From Caryophanales bacterium (GTDB lineage: Bacteria; Bacillota; Bacilli; Exiguobacteriales; Exiguobacteriaceae): a stretch of 23,111 nucleotides of DNA. Below the pieces are notes generated by a model, which made no database searches, had not been told where the DNA came from, and saw only the letters and a program-made list of their open reading frames with translations. Location of the stretch: contig CABIYO010000041.1 of NCBI GenBank assembly GCA_902362975.1, forward strand, positions 1 through 23,111, given 5' to 3'. Made by a program: the position numbers and the translations under genes. The first letter of the stretch is position 1. Every line of letters begins with the position of its first letter. Positions 14,630-21,557 of the stretch are shown here, piece after piece.

Positions 14630-15463
14630 TCAGTAATGGATTTTATGCATCTCTTTCGGGTCGGACCCGGTCCGCTCGTCACGATTGAGCGCATCGATGG
14701 CCGCCATCTCTTCTTTCGTCAACGTGAAGTCGAATACCTGTATGTTTTCTTTGATTCGACTCGGTGTGACCGATTTTGGAATCACAGCGACTCCGTTCTG
14801 TAAATGCCAACGCAAGATGACTTGAGCCGGTGACTTGCCGTGAGCGTTCGCAATCTTGACAATCGTCTCATCTTCGAGCGCTTCGCGTCCTTTCATGAGT
14901 GGACTCCACGCTTGAATTTGGATGTCATATCGCTTGCAGAATGCAATCAGTTCTTTCTGAGACAAATATGGATGGATCTCGACCTGGTTCACGGCCGGGA
15001 CAATCGAGCAAGATTGAATGATTTGTTCCAAATGCTCGATCTCAAAGTTCGAGACGCCGATTGCTCGGACGCGTCCTTCTTCATACAACTGTTCGAGTGC
15101 TTTGTACGTTTCGACGAACTTGCCAAAACGGGGCATTGGCCAGTGAATGAGGAACAAGTCGACATACTCGAGACCGAGCCGGTCAAGACTATCCTGGAAT
15201 GCTTGGAGCGCCTCATCAAATCCGTGGAACTCGTTCCAAAGCTTTGTCGTCACAAAGACGTCTTCCCGTGGGATGCCTGCTTCACGAAGCGCTTGTCCGA
15301 CACTCTCTTCATTTTGATAAATCGCAGCCGTATCGATCAATCGATAGCCTGCATCGAGCGCAGCTTTGACCGTATCGACCGTCACCGCGCCATCTTCGAC
15401 CTTATAGACACCGAGACCGAGCATCGGCATCTTGACGTCATTATTCAACGTCGTCCATTCCAT
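14630..15463 (-). CDS. Aldo/keto reductase (YvgN/YtbE-like, glyoxal or aldehyde reductase)
   Basis: 277 residues, a complete single TIM-barrel NADPH-dependent reductase. The catalytic tetrad is Asp44, Tyr49 (IDTAAIYQNE), Lys74 (TTKLWNEF) and His107 (LIHWP). The NADPH-binding IPKSVTPSRIKEN motif is near the C-terminus. It resembles Bacillus YvgN/YtbE, which reduce glyoxal, methylglyoxal and other toxic aldehydes; the exact substrate is inferred. The ATG at 15463 has GGGAGGG upstream. It is the first gene of a two-gene operon with the YvbH-like protein. Confidence 0.93.
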   Translation of the reverse strand: MEWTTLNNDVKMPMLGLGVYKVEDGAVTVDTVKAALDAGYRLIDTAAIYQNEESVGQALREAGIPREDVFVTTKLWNEFHGFDEALQAFQDSLDRLGLEYVDLFLIHWPMPRFGKFVETYKALEQLYEEGRVRAIGVSNFEIEHLEQIIQSCSIVPAVNQVEIHPYLSQKELIAFCKRYDIQIQAWSPLMKGREALEDETIVKIANAHGKSPAQVILRWHLQNGVAVIPKSVTPSRIKENIQVFDFTLTKEEMAAIDALNRDERTGSDPKEMHKIHY

Positions 15464-15524
15464 AAATAATCCCTCCCTCTCGTCTATAACGTTACCGGAA
15501 TTTTGGATGAAGAGAAAGTAAAAA

Positions 15525-16433
15525 CTACAGACGGATGCTTTCCCCGTGCGCCTTGATCACAATTTGGTCACGGTCGAGTTTTGCGGCTGCGACGAGACGG
15601 TGATACGGCTCCTCGACAGGTTCATAAGAAAGGACGAACGTGTCCCAATGCATCGGGAAGAAACGCTTCGCTCCGCTCTCTTTGTACATCATCCAAGCTT
15701 GTTCCGGAGTGCAGTGCGCTTCCTGGAACGAGTCCGGTTGATAGGCACCAATTGGGAAGAAAGCCAGGTCAATCGGTTCACGGTCAGCGAGTCCTTTGAA
15801 GGAGTCGGTGTACGCCGTGTCTCCTGCGAAGAGCATACGAATCCCTTTGTATTTGAGCAGGTATCCGTTGTACCCCATATGTTTGTCCCACGGGAAACGG
15901 TTGCCCCAATGCTTGACTGGAATGGCACGGACATCGAGCCCGTTCGCAAGTGTCACTTTGTCATGTGGATGCAGTTCAAGCGTCTGCAGACTCGGGTATC
16001 GGCGCAACAGCCGGCTCGTCCCAGGAGCTGAGACGACAATCGTCTCGCGAGTGATGAGTCGCTTCAAACTTTTATGGTCAAAGTGGTCCATATGGGCATG
16101 GCTGAGTAGGATGACATCGACCGGACCGACCTCCTCGATCGAGAGAGCCGGAGCTGTGTGACGTTTCATGCCGACTGTCAGCGGTCCAAGATGGACACCG
16201 ATTCGTTTTGAGAAGACGGGGTCTGTTAAAATCTTGAGCCCATACCAATGAATGAGGACCGTTGAATGCCCGATCCACGTTGCCTGCACATGCGTCTCAT
16301 CAATGGTTGTCAGTTCTGGACGTTCCGGCCATTTAAAGCGCGGACGGGGGAGCCGACGTTTGAATCGTGTATAGAGAAACGTTCCGACGCTCGCCAAGAC
16401 GGTACTCGGAACGAGGATGCGTCGACGCATCAT
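15525..16433 (-). CDS. Metallo-beta-lactamase-fold hydrolase, NAPE-PLD-like (second paralogue)
   Basis: 302 residues. A hydrophobic segment (about 6-22) followed by a basic stretch suggests a membrane anchor. The core has ATWIGHSTVLIHW, LTDPVF, the metal motif SHAHMDHFD (His112, His114, Asp116, His117), VKHWGNRFPWDKHMGYNGY, FAGDTAYTD, and MHWDTFVLSYEPVEEP near the end. The HWGxRxxxDxxxxxWxGY-like stretch is typical of true NAPE-PLD-like phosphodiesterases, so a phospholipid-type substrate is possible. The start is either ATG 16433 or the adjoining ATG 16430, behind GAGGTG. It lies 61 bases upstream of the aldo/keto reductase gene on the same strand. A second family member is at 9454-10548. 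Confidence 0.9.
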   Translation of the reverse strand: MMRRRILVPSTVLASVGTFLYTRFKRRLPRPRFKWPERPELTTIDETHVQATWIGHSTVLIHWYGLKILTDPVFSKRIGVHLGPLTVGMKRHTAPALSIEEVGPVDVILLSHAHMDHFDHKSLKRLITRETIVVSAPGTSRLLRRYPSLQTLELHPHDKVTLANGLDVRAIPVKHWGNRFPWDKHMGYNGYLLKYKGIRMLFAGDTAYTDSFKGLADREPIDLAFFPIGAYQPDSFQEAHCTPEQAWMMYKESGAKRFFPMHWDTFVLSYEPVEEPYHRLVAAAKLDRDQIVIKAHGESIRL

Positions 16434-16598
16434 GCATCACCTCACTGTTCGAATATATTGTCATCATATCGCGAGGACAGATGTACCGCATCCGGCTAAA
16501 GGAGTAGAAAAAATGGGAGATTGTGGGGTGCACTCTTGCGAATCCGCTTTCAATTTGATAAGGTGGCAGTAACTTAGGAAAGAGAGGTATACCGTGCC

Positions 16599-16628
16599 AT
16601 GAAAAATACACGTTCACTCCAACGATGA
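16599..16628 (+). CDS. Leader uORF1 in the ABC-F 5' leader (MKNTRSLQR)
   Basis: A 9-codon ORF with GAGAGG about 11 bases upstream. Its TGA stop overlaps the ATG of the next small ORF (ATGA), the arrangement used for coupled translation. It could be a regulatory leader peptide. Coding is inferred only from position and ribosome site. Confidence 0.45.
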   Translation: MKNTRSLQR

Positions 16629-16666
16629 GACGAATCATCACTGTTCGCTTGAACAGTCACGGGTGA
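16625..16666 (+). CDS. Leader uORF2 in the ABC-F 5' leader (MRRIITVRLNSHG)
   Basis: A 13-codon ORF overlapping uORF1 by ATGA. It has no ribosome site of its own. It contains the hairpin at 16640-16657. Its TGA overlaps a GTG (GTGA) that opens the frame leading into the ABC-F gene. A ribosome stalled here by an antibiotic could change folding of the downstream terminator, as in known leader-controlled resistance genes. Confidence 0.4.
   Translation: MRRIITVRLNSHG
16640..16657 (+). promoter_or_regulatory. Upstream hairpin of the ABC-F attenuator
   Basis: ACTGTTC and GAACAGT form a perfect 7-base stem with loop GCTT inside uORF2. It would be opened by a ribosome translating uORF2. Confidence 0.5.
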
Positions 16667-16726
16667 AGTGTGTCCATTTTTTCAAATACGGGAAGCTCTC
16701 GTTTTCCTCTTTGAACGGATTCCTTC

Positions 16727-16758
16727 ACACCACCGCTTTGAAGCGGATGGTGTTTTTT
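16727..16758 (+). terminator. Premature terminator (attenuator) in the ABC-F leader
   Basis: ACACCA-CCGCTT pairs with AAGCGG-(A)-TGGTGT, a 12-base stem with one bulge, followed by six T. It ends 40 bases before the ABC-F start codon. No plus-strand gene lies upstream except the leader ORFs (the MBL gene is divergent), so it most likely controls read-through into the ABC-F gene. CTTCAC at the foot of its left arm can alternatively pair with GTGAAG at 16663-16668, a possible antiterminator. Confidence 0.75.
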
Positions 16759-16797
16759 GTTTCATCGCGTATCGGATTCATAAGCGAGGTGAAACAG

Positions 16798-18495
16798 ATG
16801 TTAGCAGTAAAACAAGTCCGGTTTGACTATGACCGGAAACCATTATTTGACGCGGTCTCATTCGAGGTCGCGGCTGGAGAGCGTGCCGTATTATTTGGAC
16901 TGAACGGGAGCGGGAAGACGACGCTCTTCCGACTCGTGACAGGGGAGTTGACCCCGCAAGCCGGGACGATTGAACGTCAAGGCGAGATCGGGCTCGTCCG
17001 GCAGACAATCGAGTCGACAGATATGACCGTACTTGAGTGGACGATGCGCAGTGATCCTGAACGATATGCGCTCTATGAAGATGTATCTTCTGGTGAGGAG
17101 ATACGTGTCATGCGCTCCTATGAACGGGCGCTCGCGCTCGATGTTTATAACTTGGAACAAGAGGCGACAAGAGCATTGAATCGACTTGGGCTGGAGGAGC
17201 ACCTCTTCCGAAACATTAACGAGCTAAGCGGAGGCGAGAAGACGCGAGCTCAGCTCTCAACACTGACGATGAAGCGGGTGGACCTCGTGCTGCTCGATGA
17301 ACCGACGAACCATCTGGATTTCGAGTCGATTGACTGGCTGACGAAGTGGTTAAACCAGTTCAAGGGGACGGTGCTCATCATCTCACACGATCGTCAACTG
17401 ATGGACGATGTCGCAACGACCGTTCTTGAACTGTCAGATGGCCGGGTCACACGATATCAGGGAAACTATATGGCGTATAAACATCAAAAAGAAGAAGAAC
17501 GCGTGCGTGACGAGCGAGCACATGATCGATACGAGAACCGAAAGGCAGAACTTCTCGAGATGATTGCCCAATATAAAGGTTGGCACTTAAAGGCGAAAGC
17601 GACAGCGAGTGTCCGCAGTCCAGGAGCGCAAAAGGGAGCGGCCAATCTCGCAGTCAAAATGAAGGCGAGAGAACAGAAGTTAAGGCAGCTCGAAGACAAT
17701 CGTCCACAAAAAACAAAAGAGGAGAAACCCATCTCCGTCCGTTTTGCGGCGGATGAGCTCGAAGCGAAGACGTGGCTGACGTGTGAGGACGTGACGTTTG
17801 GATACGACAAGCCGTTCTATGAACCGTTTTCCTTCTCGATAAATAAAGGAGAGCGGATCTCGATCACCGGACCAAACGGAAGCGGAAAAACGACATTATT
17901 AAACGTGCTGATCGGTGAGCGAGTACCACACTCGGGCGTGATTAAGCGACATCCTCGTCTGAAGATCGGATATTTCTCACAAACGCTCGAGCGTCTTCCG
18001 GAGACCGGGACGTTACTTGAGGCGTTACTCGCCAATAGTGAGATCGGAGAGACGAAGGCGCGGACGTTGCTCGCCCACTTTTTGTTCCGGCGAGATGAAG
18101 TGCACCGACCGATTACCGAGGCGAGCATGGGGGAAAAGTGTCGAATCGCGTTTCTCATCTTGTACTTCTCGGATGCCCATCTGTTGGCATTAGATGAACC
18201 GACGAACTATTTAGATGTGGCGACACGCGAACAAATCGAAGCGGCGTTGTCCGTCTATTCGGGTGGATTATTGTTGATTTCCCACGACCGCTACTTTCAT
18301 CGTCTGACTTCGCGCACGATTGAATTAGGAGAGCACATTGTCATACGTGAGAACGATGAGCGCGATGAACCGGTCGATGTCGAACAAATGGTCAGAACGA
18401 TGGACGAATTGACAAAAGATGAATTGAAATTTTTTGATGAAGCAGGAAACCTCCTACCATTTGACGAAACGAGTGAAATGAATCGAATCGAGTAG
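16798..18495 (+). CDS. ABC-F family ribosome protection ATPase (VmlR/Vga/Msr-like)
   Basis: 565 residues from ATG 16798, chosen for its GAGGTG site and because the frame upstream runs through the leader terminator. Two ATPase domains without membrane segments: first Walker A GLNGSGKTT (34-42), signature LSGGEKTR (143-150), Walker B LLDEPTNHLD; second Walker A GPNGSGKTT (358-366), a degenerate signature SMGEK, then LALDEPTNYLD. Between them (about 215-320) is a charged, coiled-coil linker that in this family reaches into the ribosome's tRNA and drug site. Such proteins displace lincosamides, streptogramins A, pleuromutilins or macrolides; which ones cannot be read here. The leader attenuator supports antibiotic-inducible expression. 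The SH3-domain gene follows 11 bases downstream. Confidence 0.9.
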   Translation: MLAVKQVRFDYDRKPLFDAVSFEVAAGERAVLFGLNGSGKTTLFRLVTGELTPQAGTIERQGEIGLVRQTIESTDMTVLEWTMRSDPERYALYEDVSSGEEIRVMRSYERALALDVYNLEQEATRALNRLGLEEHLFRNINELSGGEKTRAQLSTLTMKRVDLVLLDEPTNHLDFESIDWLTKWLNQFKGTVLIISHDRQLMDDVATTVLELSDGRVTRYQGNYMAYKHQKEEERVRDERAHDRYENRKAELLEMIAQYKGWHLKAKATASVRSPGAQKGAANLAVKMKAREQKLRQLEDNRPQKTKEEKPISVRFAADELEAKTWLTCEDVTFGYDKPFYEPFSFSINKGERISITGPNGSGKTTLLNVLIGERVPHSGVIKRHPRLKIGYFSQTLERLPETGTLLEALLANSEIGETKARTLLAHFLFRRDEVHRPITEASMGEKCRIAFLILYFSDAHLLALDEPTNYLDVATREQIEAALSVYSGGLLLISHDRYFHRLTSRTIELGEHIVIRENDERDEPVDVEQMVRTMDELTKDELKFFDEAGNLLPFDETSEMNRIE

Positions 18496-18506
18496 GAGTG
18501 AAGAAC

Positions 18507-19265
18507 ATGAATGGAGGAAGATTGTCGCGTGCGACGACGCGGAAGCGTAAACGCGTGTTCCGTATCACGACGGCATTGGCATTAATGCTCGCCTTGGTCG
18601 GGATCATCGCCTTCGCGGCACTGATTGACAAGAAACAGGATTCGGCTTTACCAGAATCTGATGAGATTGCCACGGAAATGGTCGACTCCGAGTCGGAACA
18701 ACCGGCTGATGCTGAGACGGAATCGGCTGATACGATTTATATCGGGCAACCGTATACGAAAGTATACGCGGATGACCGGGTCACGGTCGTTTATGAAGCC
18801 GACTTGGGTGATCGATTTGAACGGTTGGAGACGGTAAGTGGATTTGTGAAAGTTCAGTTGAACGAGCGGTTGACCGGCTGGGTCACAGAAGAAAGTGTGA
18901 CGACAGAGGCGACAGCTTTATCGGATGACGAGGTGATTGCCGCCTGGCAACAGGTCGTCCCAAACGCTTCAGAGTCCGTCCTCGATTGGATTGGGAAAGA
19001 TCTCGAAAACGTCCGTGCGGAGCTTGGCAGTCCTTCTGCTGTTCAACGTGACCAAGTGAACGAGTATCATTTCTATGATGGATTCTTCCTCATGATTCGG
19101 GACCAAAAAGTACGGGCCGTTGATTGGGACAAACAAGCAACCGCGACGCCAGACTTACAACCGACTCGCGAACAAGCGACCGGAATTTGGTTCGAGGGTG
19201 AGACGGTCCAATTGAAACTGTTCCCTTATAGCGGCGTCATGCGTGTCCGTCTGGAGCAAAAATGA
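18507..19265 (+). CDS. Membrane-anchored SH3-domain protein of unknown function
   Basis: 252 residues. A very basic N-terminus (RKRKR) and a membrane helix (about 21-41) anchor it with the rest outside. Next come an acidic linker (about 44-75), a bacterial SH3-like domain (about 76-130, YTKVYADDRVTVVYE to LTGWVTEESV) and a C-terminal domain of about 100 residues (WIGKDLENVRAELGSP, then YHFYDGFFLMIRD) that resembles the domain found before CAP/SCP domains. It may bind the cell wall. ATG 18507 has TAGGAG 8 bases upstream. It sits 11 bases after the ABC-F gene and shares its transcript, ending in a strong terminator. Confidence 0.75.
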   Translation: MNGGRLSRATTRKRKRVFRITTALALMLALVGIIAFAALIDKKQDSALPESDEIATEMVDSESEQPADAETESADTIYIGQPYTKVYADDRVTVVYEADLGDRFERLETVSGFVKVQLNERLTGWVTEESVTTEATALSDDEVIAAWQQVVPNASESVLDWIGKDLENVRAELGSPSAVQRDQVNEYHFYDGFFLMIRDQKVRAVDWDKQATATPDLQPTREQATGIWFEGETVQLKLFPYSGVMRVRLEQK

Positions 19266-19268
19266 GAC

Positions 19269-19298
19269 AAAGCGGGAGAGTCCATTCTCCCGCTTTTT
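19269..19298 (+). terminator. Terminator after the ABC-F/SH3 operon
   Basis: AAAGCGGGAGA pairs perfectly with TCTCCCGCTTT (11 bases, 6-base loop), ending in TTTTT, just after the SH3 gene stop. Confidence 0.9.
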
Positions 19299-19308
19299 AT
19301 CGCCTTTC

Positions 19309-19328
19309 ATTCAAATGGACGTTTGAAT
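19309..19328. promoter_or_regulatory. ArsR/CadC-type operator at the CDF exporter promoter
   Basis: ATTCAAA (19309-19315) and TTTGAAT (19322-19328) are perfect 7-base arms with a 6-base centre. The TCAAA-N6-TTTGA spacing equals that of the CadC operator of the ArsR/SmtB family of metal-sensing repressors. The right arm contains the -35 hexamer, so binding would block transcription until metal releases the repressor. No arsR-type gene is in the window. Confidence 0.6.
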
Positions 19329-19351
19329 TTTTGAGGAAAATGGAATAAGAT
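19323..19351 (+). promoter_or_regulatory. Sigma-A promoter of the CDF exporter gene
   Basis: TTGAAT (19323-19328) and TAAGAT (19346-19351) are 17 bases apart, and the ATG follows 24 bases after the -10. Confidence 0.6.
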
Positions 19352-19375
19352 AAACAGTAGAAGGAGGAGTTAGTT

Positions 19376-20278
19376 ATGGGACATCATCATGATCACGACC
19401 ACCATCACCATCATTCGACGAATCAGCGGGCGCTCTTACTCGCCTTTCTCTTGATTGCGACGTTCATGGTCGTCGAAGTGATCGGCGGACTATGGACGAA
19501 CAGTTTGGCGCTATTATCGGATGCTGGGCATATGCTAGGAGATGCGGCGGCGTTAGGACTCAGTTTCCTCGCTGTTCGATTTGGGGCGAAAGCGGCGACA
19601 CCGAACCGGACGTTCGGGTATCGACGTTTCGAGATTTTAGCGGCATTCATTAACGGGCTGACACTACTCGTCATCTCGGTCTATATCCTTGTCGAGGCAT
19701 ACCAACGGATCAGCGCGCCACCAGAAATTCTAAGTAGTGGGATGCTTGTCGTCGCCATTATCGGGCTGCTCGTCAACATCCTTGCCGCCTGGATTTTAAT
19801 GCGTGGGGAGAAAGACAATTTGAACGTGAAGAGTGCGTTGTTGCACGTATTCGGAGATTTGCTCGGCTCGGTCGGAGCCATCACGGCAGCAATCCTCATT
19901 ATGTTGTTCGGATGGGCATGGGCGGACCCGGTCGCAAGCGCCTTTGTTGCGATTTTGATTTTAATCAGTGGCTATCGCGTGACGCGTGACGCGATTCATA
20001 TCTTGATGGAAGGGTCACCGGAACAGATTGACGTGCGAGCGATGCAGGAAGAGATTGCGAAGGTTGACGGGGTGAAAGAAGTGCACGACTTGCATGTCTG
20101 GTCCATCTCGTCGAGCGAACATGCGGTGACGTGTCACGTGTTGATTGGAGAAGAGGCGGATGATCAAAACGTCTTGAGACAAGTGACGGAACGAATCCGG
20201 AAATACGGGACATTCGAACGCTCGACAGTCCAGATTGAACGGGAACGACAAAGTTGTGAAGAACGAATCATCTGGTAG
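19376..20278 (+). CDS. czcD: Cation diffusion facilitator, zinc/cobalt/cadmium exporter
   Basis: 300 residues. The N-terminus is natively His-rich (GHHHDHDHHHHHST) and probably binds metal. Six membrane helices follow (about 17-195), with metal-site residues in SDAGHMLGDAAAL (helix 2) and HVFGDLLGS (helix 5), the two HxxxD pairs of zinc-transporting CDF proteins. The C-terminal cytoplasmic domain (about 205-300, VDGVKEVHDLHVWSISSSEHAVTCHV) is the regulatory dimer domain. It exchanges cytoplasmic Zn2+ or Co2+ for protons. AAGGAGGAG precedes the ATG. Its operator predicts induction by zinc or cadmium. Confidence 0.95.
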   Translation: MGHHHDHDHHHHHSTNQRALLLAFLLIATFMVVEVIGGLWTNSLALLSDAGHMLGDAAALGLSFLAVRFGAKAATPNRTFGYRRFEILAAFINGLTLLVISVYILVEAYQRISAPPEILSSGMLVVAIIGLLVNILAAWILMRGEKDNLNVKSALLHVFGDLLGSVGAITAAILIMLFGWAWADPVASAFVAILILISGYRVTRDAIHILMEGSPEQIDVRAMQEEIAKVDGVKEVHDLHVWSISSSEHAVTCHVLIGEEADDQNVLRQVTERIRKYGTFERSTVQIERERQSCEERIIW

Positions 20279-20286
20279 TGAAGAGT

Positions 20287-20318
20287 AAGGGAGTTCAGTT
20301 TGGACTGAACTCCCTTTT
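20287..20318 (+). terminator. Terminator of the CDF exporter gene
   Basis: AAGGGAGTTCAGT pairs perfectly with ACTGAACTCCCTT (13 bases, 4-base loop), followed by further T residues. It may also slow transcription from the convergent alcohol dehydrogenase gene, though the minus-strand T run is poor. Confidence 0.88.
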
Positions 20319-20319
20319 A

Positions 20320-21459
20320 CTAAGGCTTCAATACTACTTTTACGCAGTCATCTAAATGCTCATTGAATAAGTGATAGGCATCAGCAGCATGTTCAAGAGA
20401 TAAACGATGCGTGATAATGTCAGTAGGGTCAAATTTTTGATCTACGATCATCTGAAATAACTCAGGCATGTAATGAATAACAGGTGCTTGTCCTGTTTTC
20501 AAAGTAACATTTCGGGTGAAAAAATCTCCCATCGGAAACTGATTATAATTCATTGGGTATACCCCGGTAAGTTGAACGACCCCAAATTTACGAACCGCTT
20601 CTTTTGCTACTTTGATTGCGCTTAGTGTACCGCCTTGGATCATAAGTTTTTGTTCTATCTTTTCAATTGCAGATTTTTTTCCATCAATCCCCACACAGTC
20701 GATAACAACATCTGCCCCGCCATTCGTAATCTCATAGATATATTTTCCTGTCTCAGTTGGATCTTTTAAAAGGATTGTTTCTACTTTATTTGATAGTTTT
20801 GCCCGATTTAGTCGATAGAGTTCGGGATCTACAGCAATAACGCGTTTAGCCCCACGTACCCAAGCTAATTTTTGAGTCATTAACCCCACAGGACCTGATC
20901 CGAGAACCACTACCGTATCTCCAGCTTTCATGCCAGCATTATCTAAACTCCACCATGCTGTTGGAATAACATCAGATAAAAAGAGAAGCGCCTCATCTTC
21001 AAGCTCACATGATTCGGGGATGACAAGCGGCATGAAATTACCGTATGGAACCTTTAGAAACTCTGCTTGACCACCGGGATGATTTCCAAACTGCTCAGTA
21101 TATCCAAATAAACCACCAGCATCAGTATGAGGGGAGTGGTTAGAGTTATCGCACTGACTCTCCATCTCATTTTCACAATAAAAGCAGTGACCACATGATA
21201 CATTGAATGGAAGGACGACCCGATCACCCTTTTTCACTTTAGTTACATCGGGTCCAGTCTCTTCAACAATTCCCATAGGCTCATGTCCAATGATAAAACC
21301 AGGGCGAGTAGGCATATTTCCTTGATAGATATGAAGATCTGATCCACAAATAGCTGTCGATGTAATTTTTACAATGATTTCTTCCCGGTTTTCGATTTCG
21401 GGATCTTTAACGTCCTTTACTTCAATCTTCTTAGTTCCTTGATAAGTTACTGCGCGCAT
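20320..21459 (-). CDS. Zinc-dependent alcohol dehydrogenase (formaldehyde dehydrogenase-like MDR)
   Basis: 379 residues from ATG 21459. Its AAGGAGGA site ends 9 bases upstream, whereas it directly abuts the ATG at 21468; MRAVTYQG is also the family's usual start. (Numbering here counts from the ATG at 21459.) Catalytic zinc ligands are Cys38 (AICGSDLH) and His59-Glu60 (GHEPMG). The structural zinc cysteines are 89, 92, 95 and 103 (CGHCFYCENEMESQC). The Rossmann motif is VVVLGSGPVGLM. The length and the inserted loop with QFGNHPGGQAEFLKVPYG place it near glutathione-independent formaldehyde dehydrogenases. It oxidises alcohols or aldehydes with NAD; the substrate is not certain. The gene is clearly more AT-rich than its neighbours, suggesting transfer. 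Confidence 0.9.
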   Translation of the reverse strand: MRAVTYQGTKKIEVKDVKDPEIENREEIIVKITSTAICGSDLHIYQGNMPTRPGFIIGHEPMGIVEETGPDVTKVKKGDRVVLPFNVSCGHCFYCENEMESQCDNSNHSPHTDAGGLFGYTEQFGNHPGGQAEFLKVPYGNFMPLVIPESCELEDEALLFLSDVIPTAWWSLDNAGMKAGDTVVVLGSGPVGLMTQKLAWVRGAKRVIAVDPELYRLNRAKLSNKVETILLKDPTETGKYIYEITNGGADVVIDCVGIDGKKSAIEKIEQKLMIQGGTLSAIKVAKEAVRKFGVVQLTGVYPMNYNQFPMGDFFTRNVTLKTGQAPVIHYMPELFQMIVDQKFDPTDIITHRLSLEHAADAYHLFNEHLDDCVKVVLKP

Positions 21460-21505
21460 ATAATTCATTCCTCCTTTTTAAAGACAAGTAATTAGCAACA
21501 TAGCT

Positions 21506-21533
21506 TGTATACCCTTCTTTTAAAAAAAGTGAA
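21506..21533 (-). promoter_or_regulatory. Possible promoter of the alcohol dehydrogenase gene
   Basis: On the minus strand TTCACT (21533-21528) and TATACA (21511-21506) are 16 bases apart, upstream of the ATG at 21459. Both hexamers match consensus at only four positions. Confidence 0.3.
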
Positions 21534-21557
21534 CTAAATATTGGAATTCGATGATGA

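Noticed and set aside
14840..15469. A 209-codon plus-strand frame opposite the aldo/keto reductase
   Set aside because: It is a full antisense shadow of a gene with an intact catalytic tetrad and has no ribosome site.
16663..16797. Extending the ABC-F protein 45 residues upstream to the GTG at 16663
   Set aside because: The extension would be translated through the leader terminator and lacks family similarity, whereas ATG 16798 has a strong GAGGTG site and gives the normal ABC-F start. The GTG may still matter for leader coupling.
19376..19420. The His-rich start of the CDF protein as an artificial affinity tag
   Set aside because: Mixed His/Asp with native codons and context; His-rich N-termini are normal in CDF metal exporters.
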